Shown piece by piece: positions 43,905-53,143 of a stretch of 64,000 nucleotides of DNA. The DNA is from Spirochaetales bacterium. GTDB lineage: Bacteria > Spirochaetota > Leptospiria > Leptospirales > Leptonemataceae. The position numbers and the translations under genes are program-made. The notes beneath the pieces are model-generated. The model worked only from the letters and a program-made list of their open reading frames with translations, made no database searches and was not told where the DNA came from. Position 1 is the stretch's first letter; each line of letters begins with the position of its first letter. Where the stretch lies: positions 992,001 to 1,056,000 of the forward strand of contig JABTUL010000002.1 of NCBI GenBank assembly GCA_015075425.1, in the 5' to 3' direction.

Positions 43905-46628
43905 ATGGTCCGGATACCGGGATGCTCCTGCCTTGCCGGCCTTCTTTTCCTATCCGGCCTATCCGGCCTGTCCGCCGAAGTCGTCTGGCTTGATAGCAGC
44001 CGGGCAGAGGTTCACGCTCTCGAGATCCTCGAAGATCCGGAGGGGAGCCTGTCCTATGAACAGGTGCAGACCATGCCCTTTGTCCGGACGTCAGGCCGCC
44101 ATCTCAATCGCGGATTTCGAGCGACCACCGTCTGGGTTCGCATTCAAGCCGGCAATCGCAGTCAGGCCGGTGAATGGTTGCTTGAACTTGCCCACCCCAT
44201 CACCGATTCCATTCAAGCCTATCTGCCTGCTCTCGATGGCAAAGTAGAGCTACGAACTGCCGGTGACACACTGAAGTTCGCTGAGCGGGAATTAGCTCAT
44301 CGTAATTTTTTCTTTCGTATGCGCCTGCCTGCTGAAGCGATTACGCCACTTTATTTAAGAATTCAAACGCAGGATGCTCTGGTTTTGAAATTTAAAATCT
44401 GGAAGGCGGACGCACTTCTGGAACAATCCACCGCAGAACAGGCAAGCTCCGGTCTTTACTATGGGATTATGCTGGCCATGATTCTGTACAATGGCTTTCT
44501 TTTCCTTTCCCTTCATGAGCGAACTTATCTTTACTATGTTTTATATATTATATGTTTCTCTATTTTGATGCTCTGCCACCAGGGGTTTGGCTACCAGTTT
44601 CTCTGGCCGGATTATCCCTGGTGGCAACAGAAGAGCATTCCTGTTTTTACCGCCAGCGCAGCCTTTCTTTTAGGGCTATTCATGCGCGGTTTTCTGGATG
44701 TTCCCGGTCAGCTACCACGCTTTGACAAAGTACTGCGAATCATTATCGCCATATTTGCTGTTATAGTGCCGGCCAGCCTTTTTTTATCAGTCGTTGATTC
44801 CGCGCGACTTGTCATCAGCGTTGGTCTTTTTGCTGTTGTCTTGAGTCTCCTGATGGGCGTTTTTCTCCTGCGGCGTGGCAATCGGCCGGCCCGATTTTTC
44901 TACCTGGCTTTTTTTGTTTTTTTCATCGGTGTTGTGCTCTTTAATCTAACGGCTATCGGCCTTTTGCCGGCGAACCCCTGGACAGAATCGTCAATGCGGA
45001 TCGGCTCAGCTGTAGAAGTGGTGCTTTTGTCTCTCGGGCTGGGGGACCGGATCAATACCACTCAGGCCCGGGTTATCGCCGCTCAAAATCAAGCTGTTGC
45101 AGATCTGAAGCGTATTGATACAATCAAAGATGAGTTCCTGGCCAATACTTCGCATGAATTGCGCACGCCGCTGCACGGAATCATCGGTATAACGGAATCA
45201 TTGCTGGCCCGCGGGCAGCTTCCGGAAAAGGCCCGGTTGGACCTGGAGCTGGTCGCTGCCAGCGGTCGCCGGCTGGCAAGCCTGGTTGGCGATATCCTGG
45301 ATTTTTCACGTTTGCGGAATGCGGACCTGACCCTTCAGTTACGTCCGGTCGCCCTGTCCTCTGTTGTTCATGCAGTGATAACCGTGTGTAAACATATTTC
45401 TCAGGATGGAAAAGTCAAACTCACGGCAGGACCGCTGGACGTGCCTCCGGTGCTGGCCGATGAAAGTCGTTTGCAACAGATTTTACACAATCTGATTGGC
45501 AATGCTCTCAAGTTTACGCGTCAGGGTCAGGTGACGGTCAGCGCAGAAGAAAAAAGTCCTGGCCGGGTGCAAATTTCCATTCGCGATACGGGCATTGGCA
45601 TTCCCCGGGAGAAGCAGGAGCTGATTTTTCAATCCTTCACTCAGGCGGATGGCTCCATATCCAGGGAGTACGGGGGAACGGGCCTTGGACTATCCATCAG
45701 CCGGACTCTGGTTGAATTGCATGGCGGGACGCTGGAGGTGGATTCAGAGCCAGGTAAAGGATCCTGTTTTTTCTTCACCCTTCCTCTTGCCCCGGAAAAG
45801 GCCGGGGAGGAGCCGAAAGTATCTGCTCCGGGTGCTACTGTTTTACCTGCCGTGTTGTCCGCTCACCCTTTGCCAGGCGCAGAAGAAATCGGTCTGCTCC
45901 AGCAATCGGAAAAGGAAAAGGATAGCATTGCAGATCCTGGTGGCCGCGGAGAGCGAATCCTTATTGTGGACGATGATCCGGTCAATTTGCGCGTTTTACA
46001 GAATCACTTATCTTTAAGAAACTATATTGTTGATGCTGCTCTCTCCGGTCGCGCAGCCCTGGAGCTGATGGAAAAAGTAAGTTATGATCTCCTGCTTATG
46101 GACGTTATGATGCCAGGGCTTTCCGGCTATGAAGTGTGCCGATTGCTCCGCGAAAGCAGCTCGCCATCCGAATTGCCGGTGATCCTGCTCACGGCCCGCA
46201 ACAGGATTGAAGATATGCTGGCCGGCCTCGAAAGCGGGGCCAATGATTTTCTGGTGAAACCTTTCGACGCCAGAGAATTGCTCGCTCGAGTAGACACACA
46301 GCTGAATCTGAAATCCTCTGCCCGTGCGCAGGCTGAACTCAGTGGCATGCAAATGGGACTCGAACTGGCAAGGTCCATTCAGCAAAGTCTTTTGCCTCAT
46401 TCCATTCCGGTGGTCCCGGGATTGCACATTGCTGCCAGCTACAGATCTATGGAGCAGGTAGGCGGTGATTTTTACGATTTTCAGGTGATTCCCGACGGGC
46501 TTGCCGTTATCATAGCCGATGTTTCTGGACATGGAGTACCGGCGGCTTTGATCGTTTCCATGTTGAAACTGGCCTTTGCCTACCAGAAGGGAGTTTTAAG
46601 CGACCCCCTGCCGTCCTTTCTGGAATGA
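43905..46628 (+). CDS. Hybrid 7TMR-DISM histidine kinase with receiver and first half of SpoIIE domain
   Basis: 907 residues: signal peptide, DISMED2-like domain (about 25-175), seven helices (about 180-380), HisKA with SHELRTPLHG (His near 415), ATPase domain (IGNALKF, DTGIGIP, GGTGLGLSI), receiver domain (LIVDDDPVN, LLLMDVMMPG, FLVKPFD; about 684-800) and the start of a SpoIIE phosphatase (GGDFYDF, IADVSGHGVPAA). The frame ends in PSFLE, TGA 46626-46628, in the middle of the phosphatase domain. The rest of the domain is in the next frame. Kinase and receiver should be intact; the phosphatase lacks two of its metal Asp residues. Confidence 0.87.
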   Translation: MVRIPGCSCLAGLLFLSGLSGLSAEVVWLDSSRAEVHALEILEDPEGSLSYEQVQTMPFVRTSGRHLNRGFRATTVWVRIQAGNRSQAGEWLLELAHPITDSIQAYLPALDGKVELRTAGDTLKFAERELAHRNFFFRMRLPAEAITPLYLRIQTQDALVLKFKIWKADALLEQSTAEQASSGLYYGIMLAMILYNGFLFLSLHERTYLYYVLYIICFSILMLCHQGFGYQFLWPDYPWWQQKSIPVFTASAAFLLGLFMRGFLDVPGQLPRFDKVLRIIIAIFAVIVPASLFLSVVDSARLVISVGLFAVVLSLLMGVFLLRRGNRPARFFYLAFFVFFIGVVLFNLTAIGLLPANPWTESSMRIGSAVEVVLLSLGLGDRINTTQARVIAAQNQAVADLKRIDTIKDEFLANTSHELRTPLHGIIGITESLLARGQLPEKARLDLELVAASGRRLASLVGDILDFSRLRNADLTLQLRPVALSSVVHAVITVCKHISQDGKVKLTAGPLDVPPVLADESRLQQILHNLIGNALKFTRQGQVTVSAEEKSPGRVQISIRDTGIGIPREKQELIFQSFTQADGSISREYGGTGLGLSISRTLVELHGGTLEVDSEPGKGSCFFFTLPLAPEKAGEEPKVSAPGATVLPAVLSAHPLPGAEEIGLLQQSEKEKDSIADPGGRGERILIVDDDPVNLRVLQNHLSLRNYIVDAALSGRAALELMEKVSYDLLLMDVMMPGLSGYEVCRLLRESSSPSELPVILLTARNRIEDMLAGLESGANDFLVKPFDARELLARVDTQLNLKSSARAQAELSGMQMGLELARSIQQSLLPHSIPVVPGLHIAASYRSMEQVGGDFYDFQVIPDGLAVIIADVSGHGVPAALIVSMLKLAFAYQKGVLSDPLPSFLE

Positions 46629-47074
46629 ACGATGTTCTTTATGGTAACACGGGACATGAATTTGCGACAGCCTGCTATGCTTATATTGATACAGAATCGC
46701 TCTGCCTGCGTATTGGCAGCGCGGGGCATCCACCTGCCCTGGTCTGGAAAGCAAGCAGTAAAACTATGTTAAGCATAAGACCTTCCGGTCGTTTGCTGGG
46801 AATCTTTCCGGATCCGCAGTTTCAGTTCGAGGAAATCTTTCTGGAAAGCGGAGACCGCGTCGTTCTTTATACCGATGGAGTTGTGGAAGCGCATCCGCGC
46901 GATAGGGATACAGATTTTTTTGGCGAGGAGAGGCTCCGGAATTTGATTGCAGCGAATGCCACGGCCGTTGCCTCCGCGTTAAAAGATGCGATACTGACGG
47001 ATCTGAATGAATGGACAGGTGGCCCCGAATACTGCCAGGATGATGTTGCTCTGGTTGTTTTGGAAATAAATTAG
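46625..47074 (+). CDS. Second half of the SpoIIE phosphatase domain (frame -1)
   Basis: 149 residues starting at an ATG that overlaps the stop of the kinase gene (ATGA). The sequence continues the SpoIIE fold exactly where the first frame ends: MNDVLYGNTGHEFATACYAY, GSAGHPPALVW, LYTDGVVEAHP with one metal Asp and YCQDDVALVVLEI with the last. A -1 shift after GAA 46623-46625 would read straight through. Possible readings are a one-base deletion, programmed frameshifting, or two coupled polypeptides that reassemble. No promoter of its own is seen. Confidence 0.82.
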   Translation: MNDVLYGNTGHEFATACYAYIDTESLCLRIGSAGHPPALVWKASSKTMLSIRPSGRLLGIFPDPQFQFEEIFLESGDRVVLYTDGVVEAHPRDRDTDFFGEERLRNLIAANATAVASALKDAILTDLNEWTGGPEYCQDDVALVVLEIN

Positions 47075-47487
47075 CGGCGATAGAGATACAGGCCAATCGC
47101 TATGGCCGCGCCCAGAGACGCGCCCAGCAAAAAGAAATACAGAGCAATCAGGAAGGTGATGAGCGGTTGTGGAGCCGGAAAGGTAAAAATGGCCAGGCCG
47201 CTGGAAAGTACACCGCTGATCCAGAATCCAGCACAGCGAGAACAGCTAATCCACTGTCGGTACAACCGGTGCAGGAAGCCCTCATTTTCAGGCGCAGGAA
47301 TCCTCTGATGCCGTCGGGCCAGAAAGTCGCCCAGGAAGCCGCCAGCGGCTACAATGCCCAGCCAGGGCAAAAGAAACAGCATCCGGGACCGTACCCACCA
47401 GACAAAACTTTCTTTGTTCAGAAAGCCCAGTACAAAAAGCAGTAACAGAAACAGGAAAAAGTGACGCAGCAGGCTTTTGCCATCCAT
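47071..47487 (-). CDS. Small membrane protein, DUF1360-like
   Basis: 138 residues with four hydrophobic helices. QWISCSRCAGFWISGVL near residue 83 resembles the CxxCxxFW motif of DUF1360 proteins, whose role is unknown. The start is ATG 47487 or GTG 47493. It overlaps the convergent SpoIIE fragment by four bases (TTAG). Confidence 0.6.
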   Translation of the reverse strand: MDGKSLLRHFFLFLLLLFVLGFLNKESFVWWVRSRMLFLLPWLGIVAAGGFLGDFLARRHQRIPAPENEGFLHRLYRQWISCSRCAGFWISGVLSSGLAIFTFPAPQPLITFLIALYFFLLGASLGAAIAIGLYLYRR

Positions 47488-47526
47488 CTCCACGCGTCCA
47501 TATTTCGCTGTGTACTCAGAAAGGCA

Positions 47527-48591
47527 ATGAAAGTAGCAGCTCTTCTATCCGGTGGTGTTGATAGCTCTGTCGCCCTGCTCAAATTGTGTGAGGCCGGCCA
47601 TGACGTGCAGGCATTTTATCTCAAAGTATGGCTTGAGGACGATGCGCTTGCCGCCCATTGCCCCTGGGAAGAAGACCTGGAGTATGCCCGTGCCGTCGCC
47701 GAAAATTTGCAGGTGCCGCTGGAAATCATCGCTTTGCAGCATGCCTACCGCGACACCATTCTGAGTTATACGCTGGAACAAATCAAGGCAGGCTTTACTC
47801 CCAATCCAGATATGCTCTGTAACAATCATATAAAATTCGGTGCGTTTGTTGAGGCTGCGGGAGAACATTTTGATCGCATTGCTACCGGGCACTATGCGGG
47901 AACGCAAACGCTGGATCATGGTGTAGCCCTTGTGCGTGCCCGTGATCGCTTCAAAGATCAGACCTATTTTTTGGCACGATTGGGTCAAAAGCAGCTCCGG
48001 CGAGCACTCTTTCCCCTATCCGGAATGCAGAAGAGGGAAGTGCGGGAACAGGCTGCTCGTGCTTCTCTACCGACAGCCGGTCGCCGGGACAGTCAGGGTC
48101 TGTGCTTTCTCGGGAAAATTAGTTTTTCCGATTTTCTGGCTGCCCGCCTGGGCAGACGGCCCGGTCCATTTGTCGAAGAAGAGAGCGGTCAAATTGTAGG
48201 AGAGCACCAGGGTTACTGGTTTTATACGATCGGGCAGCGGCGCGGTCTATCTTTAAGCGGTGGTCCCTGGTATGTGACGCGCCGCGATATTTTGACCAAC
48301 CAGGTTTTTATCAGCCGGGACTATTTTTCCGCGGATAAACCGCGAAATCGGTTCGTGGCTACCGGGCTTCACTGGAATCTTGATGAACCGGAAAGTCAGA
48401 TTCGTACATCGGGTAGCATGCGAGTGAAATTGCGCCATGGCGAACAGGAATATTCCTGCCATTTTTTAGAGGAGAGCACAGATAGAGTGGTGGTGCAAAT
48501 AGAAGGCCATGACCAGGGAATTGCTCCCGGTCAGTTTGCCGTGTTCTACCATGAAGATATTTGTTTGGGGAGCGCCGTCATTTCGAGCTAA
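47527..48591 (+). CDS. mnmA: tRNA-specific 2-thiouridylase
   Basis: 354 residues, the usual length. MnmA adds sulfur to U34 of Lys, Glu and Gln tRNAs. The PP-loop reads VAALLSGGVDSSVALLKL. The catalytic cysteines are in PNPDMLCNNHIKFG and SQGLCFLGKISF, and FYTIGQRRGLSLSGG is a further signature. ATG 47527 has AAAGG upstream. Its end overlaps the convergent membrane-protein gene by 14 bases. Confidence 0.94.
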   Translation: MKVAALLSGGVDSSVALLKLCEAGHDVQAFYLKVWLEDDALAAHCPWEEDLEYARAVAENLQVPLEIIALQHAYRDTILSYTLEQIKAGFTPNPDMLCNNHIKFGAFVEAAGEHFDRIATGHYAGTQTLDHGVALVRARDRFKDQTYFLARLGQKQLRRALFPLSGMQKREVREQAARASLPTAGRRDSQGLCFLGKISFSDFLAARLGRRPGPFVEEESGQIVGEHQGYWFYTIGQRRGLSLSGGPWYVTRRDILTNQVFISRDYFSADKPRNRFVATGLHWNLDEPESQIRTSGSMRVKLRHGEQEYSCHFLEESTDRVVVQIEGHDQGIAPGQFAVFYHEDICLGSAVISS

Positions 48592-50311
48592 ATAGAGTAA
48601 GGCAGAAATGTTCGTTGAGTTGAGTTTTTGTGGCGACCCGCATACCGGGACAGAATGTTTCCATCCAGGCGCTGGCCAGAGGATCATAAGCCGAGCCCTT
48701 ACATTGATCGCTCACGTAGGCGACAGTGGGGATTTCTGCGTTTTCGCAGGAGCGGTTTTCCGTGGCGGAGTAGAGGCGCACGCCATTCCTGCGGGCCCGT
48801 TGGCGGCTCAAAAGCTCCAATTCTGTGGTCATGGCCCGTCCAGGTAGCGGTGCAGCCGGATGGGCAAAGGCATTCAAAAGGGTCGTGTCGGCGCCGGGCA
48901 AATGGTCAACTACTTCGCGGACCGGATCGTACAGGCCGCGTTCGATACCGGTAAAACAGTATATTCGTTTTTCAATATAGCTACCGGAAAACAGTCCACC
49001 CGGCACAAATAAAATTCCCAGAGAAAGCAGTGGCAGACCGGCCCCTAAAACACGCATTGGCCAGGCGGGATGGCCGTACAGAAAAAGCATACAGAGATAT
49101 GCCACGGCCGGGATCAGGTGATAAATATGTCTTAACTGTTTATTGCTTGTGGCAATCTCTAAAATAAGAAACGGAACAATGCAGGTGATCGCAGCGCTGA
49201 CCAGAAGCTTTCGATCAGGATGCCTGAAAATCAGGCCAGCCATGCCAGCAAGAAGAATGGCGATCCAGAGGACCGGATGGTCAAAGATCTCGCTGAATAG
49301 ACGTACACTGAAAAACTCATGCTCTGACTGTGTATGCTCGCGGGAGTCAATCAAACCGGTAATGCGGTCGGGATGGATGGCCATCCAGATTACGAAGGGA
49401 AGGATTCCGGCATGGTACGCGTAGGGAAAAGAGGCGGGAACGGATCTCTTTACCGTAGCCTTTCTATATAAAAATTGAAAATAGATAAGGGTCAGAATGC
49501 TTCCCAGAGCTGCCAGATTGGCGCGAATTTTCAGTCCCGGTAGCATCAGGAAGGCAACAGCCATCCCACCCACAAAAACCAGAAAAAAGTAACCGGAACG
49601 GCCAGCCTCCCCAAACAGAAAGCGGGCAAAAGATACATAAGAATGCCTGTCGCTATGAATGCAGGAGAGAAGCAGAGCGGGGAAAAAAAGAAGACCGTAA
49701 GGATACTTGGTGTGCACCAGACCCTGGAAGGCAATCAGACAGATGATAAAAAAGGGTAAGGAAAAGGGCCTGGCCTGCCCTGAAACCAGGCGAAGTGTGA
49801 TGATGACAGAAGCAAGTGTGAAAAACATTCCCTGCACTTCCAGCATGCTTGAGAAAATGTAAGCCGGGATTTCACGCGAATGCAGTAGCAGGCTGACCAG
49901 ACAAAAAAAAGCCAGTCCAGCCTGTAGCGGACGCAACCTGTACAGGAGAGTGGCAGCTAAAGCCAGAATGAGTAACGCAAAAGTAAATACGGTTATGTAA
50001 ATATCATGCTCGCTGGGCCGCTTTGCCGAAAGAAATAAAAGAAGACTGGCTGTTGAGCGCAGCATGGGCCACGTGGGAGCATGGAAGTAGGGTTGCAGAA
50101 AGGAGACGATCTCTCCGCGCTGCCAATCACGAATCTGATCAAAGACGATGACGGTTCGCAGGTTGGCATCCCAGGACAGAACATCCTTTTCCGGACAATT
50201 GCGGGTATACGCATCATGGAGGACATGCAGGCCATAAAGAGAGAGCAGAAGTCCCGGTAAAAGGACGCTAAAAGCGAGGAAGCGTTTTAAAACAGGCGGT
50301 AAAGATACCAT
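48578..50311 (-). CDS. Large multipass membrane protein, GT-C-like
   Basis: 577 residues with about twelve hydrophobic helices. After the first helix the sequence has SWDANLRTVIVFDQIRDW, with an acidic pair placed as in GT-C glycosyltransferases, and a soluble C-terminal part. It is probably a lipid-linked sugar transferase, but the similarity is weak. It is the last gene of the long operon that begins with mutL; it overlaps the lipoprotein gene by 25 bases. Confidence 0.65.
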   Translation of the reverse strand: MVSLPPVLKRFLAFSVLLPGLLLSLYGLHVLHDAYTRNCPEKDVLSWDANLRTVIVFDQIRDWQRGEIVSFLQPYFHAPTWPMLRSTASLLLFLSAKRPSEHDIYITVFTFALLILALAATLLYRLRPLQAGLAFFCLVSLLLHSREIPAYIFSSMLEVQGMFFTLASVIITLRLVSGQARPFSLPFFIICLIAFQGLVHTKYPYGLLFFPALLLSCIHSDRHSYVSFARFLFGEAGRSGYFFLVFVGGMAVAFLMLPGLKIRANLAALGSILTLIYFQFLYRKATVKRSVPASFPYAYHAGILPFVIWMAIHPDRITGLIDSREHTQSEHEFFSVRLFSEIFDHPVLWIAILLAGMAGLIFRHPDRKLLVSAAITCIVPFLILEIATSNKQLRHIYHLIPAVAYLCMLFLYGHPAWPMRVLGAGLPLLSLGILFVPGGLFSGSYIEKRIYCFTGIERGLYDPVREVVDHLPGADTTLLNAFAHPAAPLPGRAMTTELELLSRQRARRNGVRLYSATENRSCENAEIPTVAYVSDQCKGSAYDPLASAWMETFCPGMRVATKTQLNEHFCLTLFSSK

Positions 50312-50817
50312 TCGCCATTCTGTCTGGTGAAAGCCGGGTTGTTCAACCGGAAGTTGTCTTCGGGATTATCGACCAGATCCAGATCTGCTTCCACCATGTC
50401 CGGTTGATCCACAAGAAAATGGATTTTCACATGCCGACTATTTTTGAGAACATCATGGACGGATTTTTGCCCCGGATCCCCTGTTTGTTTGCGCAATTTC
50501 TCCGTACTGGTAAAATAAATATTTATAAAACTATCTGGATTCTGAATATCCGCTTCCAGGTCTTTCAGGCTGCGGTGCGATTTGAGATCCACATACAGTC
50601 CCATATCGGGATGGACAAAGCTGATTAGATGCGACATTTTTTTTTCATCCACGGCGGCAAAAGCATTTACCAGCAGTTGAACAAGTTGCCGGTCCTCCTC
50701 TTTAGAGCTGAAATCCGCCTTATAGTCTCCGGAAATGGAGGCGATCTCCAGTTTACGGTTACAGGTGGCCAGCAAGCAAAGAAGTATCAGGAGAGGAAGG
50801 GATTTGAGATTTTTCAT
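50287..50817 (-). CDS. Lipoprotein with NTF2-like fold (tentative)
   Basis: 176 residues. Signal peptide with lipobox LLATC. The mature domain begins with a helix (RQLVQLLVNAFAAVDEKKMS) and ends with FTRQNGEWYLYRLF, the layout of NTF2/SnoaL-like domains, but no active-site residues were recognised. It is coupled on both sides: its ATG overlaps the stop of the TPR protein (ATGA). Confidence 0.65.
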   Translation of the reverse strand: MKNLKSLPLLILLCLLATCNRKLEIASISGDYKADFSSKEEDRQLVQLLVNAFAAVDEKKMSHLISFVHPDMGLYVDLKSHRSLKDLEADIQNPDSFINIYFTSTEKLRKQTGDPGQKSVHDVLKNSRHVKIHFLVDQPDMVEADLDLVDNPEDNFRLNNPAFTRQNGEWYLYRLF

Positions 50818-52376
50818 TTTCGCAGGACTTTGAGAAGCAACTCTGCAAACTCCAGATCGTTTACAACATTAATTTTCTTGAGATTCTGCAGGGCATTTTC
50901 CGCGCCGGGAGTTAAACGCGCTCCAGCCACCACGTAGCCTTCCTGCACCTTCAGCTCATTCATATTGTTCTGTAAGTCCCGCAAGAAAATATCAGAAATC
51001 GGCTGATTTTTCCACTGCCTGATTTTAAAGAGCGCCCGTACTTTCTTATCTGCCTGGCTGACGGTCAGATAATCGGCGCCGTCTTTATCCCGGTAGGGCA
51101 GGGCTTTATTGACTTTGTGGCCCAGAATGGTGATCAATCGCTCACAGGCTTCCTGAAAAGCGGTCCCCTTGAGAGCATTGAAGCGGGCAATGTACTCAGC
51201 CGGATCGATACTTTCCTGGCTGGATTTTCGCGGCTTGCTGCCATCGCTTGTGTGGAAGGCCAGAAGGTCGAATTCCGCTTCCATTTTTAGTCCGGAAAGA
51301 TCGTAGATGGCATTGGGCGGGAAACGACGTCGGGCCCAATCCTGTAAATGGGAGAGGAAATCGAAGCCACGGGGGCTGACCACATCCACTGTCGCAATCC
51401 CTTCTTCTATATCCATGCGAAAATCAGATACTTTCATTACTGTCTGATCAGCGGGGTTACGAATTTCCAGTTCCAGCAGATGTTCATTGGCCTTTTCCAT
51501 GTTGTTTGTGAGCAATGCCATATAAGCGACGGAAAGCCGGCTATCATACTCCTCCTGATTCCAGCCTTCCTGAATGGCACCATGCAGACAGCGTTCTGCG
51601 TGCGAAAGAGCCGCTGGATAATCTTTGAGCATGTAGCAGACGACCGTGGCCAGTTTGCTGGCAATGTAACTGATGGCCGGGTCCATGAGACGCGGGATTA
51701 AATCGTTGAGGACCGTTCGTGCTTTTTCCGGTTCGTTTTGCCGATAGGATTGCAGGGCCACCATAAATTGCGTGCTTTCATCATGGGGATTCATGGCTAA
51801 AGCCAGCTCAAGCTCTGCCAGGGCATCTGTACTTTTTTGCATGGCCAGTCCAATACCCCGGGCCAGCCGGTAATCGGGGACGTTGGGAGCCACTTTTACA
51901 AGCCTTCGCAGATGACCTTCTGCAATATCAAATTGCTGCTGGCCCAGTGCCATAAAGGCGAGAAATGCCAGAGCCGTATCGTGAGCCGGCTGATGGGCGA
52001 TGACTTCCAGATAATTCTCGTAGCTATCGCGATAGGCCCCCCAGATGTAGTAGATCTCTGCAATGCGACCCAGTATTTTCCCCGGCTGAATATCCGGTGT
52101 CCAGCGATTGATACGTTTGAGCTCCAGCAGGTGCACCAGTTCACTGTCTTCGTTCCCTTCCATGTTGTAAATCCGGGACATGACATAGTGTGCCCGAACA
52201 TTGTCCGGATCACTGTCGATGCGTGAGCGGACAAATCCACGCGCATCAGTGAATTCGCCACGCTCTGCCAGGGCAAGTGCCTTCTCATAGACCGATCCAG
52301 TGTCCCGTATGAAGAAATAGTAAATGATTCCAAAAAAAGCAAGAGTCACGACCAGGGCGATGATGTAGGCAATCAT
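50814..52376 (-). CDS. Membrane-anchored TPR protein with degenerate Mrr-like nuclease domain
   Basis: 520 residues. One N-terminal helix (IIALVVTLAFFGIIYYFFI), then many TPR repeats (about 30-290), a middle region, and a C-terminal domain (about 405-515) that follows the Mrr/restriction-endonuclease-like core: FQEACERLITILGHKV, Asp in DKDGADYLTV, Lys in RALFKIRQW, and EGYVVAGARLTPGAENA. The Gln/Glu normally two residues before the Lys is Leu, so cleavage is doubtful and DNA or protein binding is likelier. The nuclease part would be on the cytoplasmic side only if the anchor is in-to-in. It is between a nucleosidase-like and a lipoprotein gene. Confidence 0.72.
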   Translation of the reverse strand: MIAYIIALVVTLAFFGIIYYFFIRDTGSVYEKALALAERGEFTDARGFVRSRIDSDPDNVRAHYVMSRIYNMEGNEDSELVHLLELKRINRWTPDIQPGKILGRIAEIYYIWGAYRDSYENYLEVIAHQPAHDTALAFLAFMALGQQQFDIAEGHLRRLVKVAPNVPDYRLARGIGLAMQKSTDALAELELALAMNPHDESTQFMVALQSYRQNEPEKARTVLNDLIPRLMDPAISYIASKLATVVCYMLKDYPAALSHAERCLHGAIQEGWNQEEYDSRLSVAYMALLTNNMEKANEHLLELEIRNPADQTVMKVSDFRMDIEEGIATVDVVSPRGFDFLSHLQDWARRRFPPNAIYDLSGLKMEAEFDLLAFHTSDGSKPRKSSQESIDPAEYIARFNALKGTAFQEACERLITILGHKVNKALPYRDKDGADYLTVSQADKKVRALFKIRQWKNQPISDIFLRDLQNNMNELKVQEGYVVAGARLTPGAENALQNLKKINVVNDLEFAELLLKVLRK

Positions 52377-52387
52377 GGTTCGGGATT

Positions 52388-53143
52388 TCAGCGGATGTGC
52401 GGCAAGAATACGCTGCGGCGGGCAGGCGGCAAATCGCTCATGTCCTTTAAGCTGAGGATGAATTGTTCCGTGGCCCGGCCAAGGCCCAGCAGACCTTTTT
52501 TCTTAATTCTTAACAACCGATAGTGACGCACGCTCACAAGCCAGCTACCCAGCCTGTCACGGATCCCCGATCCTGGCCGGGTGCGTAAACGGTCCTCATA
52601 CCGGAATAAATCGGCCTGTTCCGGTAGATCTCCTGCAATTTTGAGAAGCACGATCCGCCACTGGAGAGCCAGCGGACTGCGGCCACACAGTTTGAGCAAG
52701 CGGTAGGCTTCCATATCACAAAGATCGGCTCCGCTTGCCCGGGCCAGGTCGTGTTTTTGTCCTGGGTCAAAGATAGGCCGATCAACACTGAGCAGCACAA
52801 ATCGGCCCGGTCCCCCCGGATACACGGTGGGTTCATTGTGTGACTGAACCGCCCGGATGGTCAGCTCCTGTCCTACCGGGATGGCTGAGTGGGGGCGCAG
52901 TACGCCGACAAGACCGGCAGAGACAATTACATCCGGCGCAGCCCATTCGAGTCGGCGCAGCAAATGTGCTGGCCGGGGTAGTCCTGGTCCGGCACTGCCA
53001 GCGTAGAACACATGTCCGGCGTATGGCAAAATAAAGAAGCGGCCCTGTTTATCGTAAGTGAAGGGTTCTTGATGCCTGTCTTCCCAGTACTGAAGAATGG
53101 CGCGCAATTCCTGAGCGATGCCGGTCAGAATCAAGATTTTCAT
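52388..53143 (-). CDS. Nucleoside phosphorylase/nucleosidase-like protein
   Basis: 251 residues of the PNP/UDP phosphorylase fold. VIVSAGLVGVLRPHSAIPVG is the phosphate/ribose strand, DLCDMEAYRLLKL carries the Met-Glu pair that holds the ribose, and LLKIAGDLPEQ supplies a late Asp. Relatives include MTA/SAH nucleosidase, futalosine hydrolase and HpnG; the present one is not close enough to choose. ATG 53143 overlaps the coaB stop in ATGA. Confidence 0.75.
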   Translation of the reverse strand: MKILILTGIAQELRAILQYWEDRHQEPFTYDKQGRFFILPYAGHVFYAGSAGPGLPRPAHLLRRLEWAAPDVIVSAGLVGVLRPHSAIPVGQELTIRAVQSHNEPTVYPGGPGRFVLLSVDRPIFDPGQKHDLARASGADLCDMEAYRLLKLCGRSPLALQWRIVLLKIAGDLPEQADLFRYEDRLRTRPGSGIRDRLGSWLVSVRHYRLLRIKKKGLLGLGRATEQFILSLKDMSDLPPARRSVFLPHIR

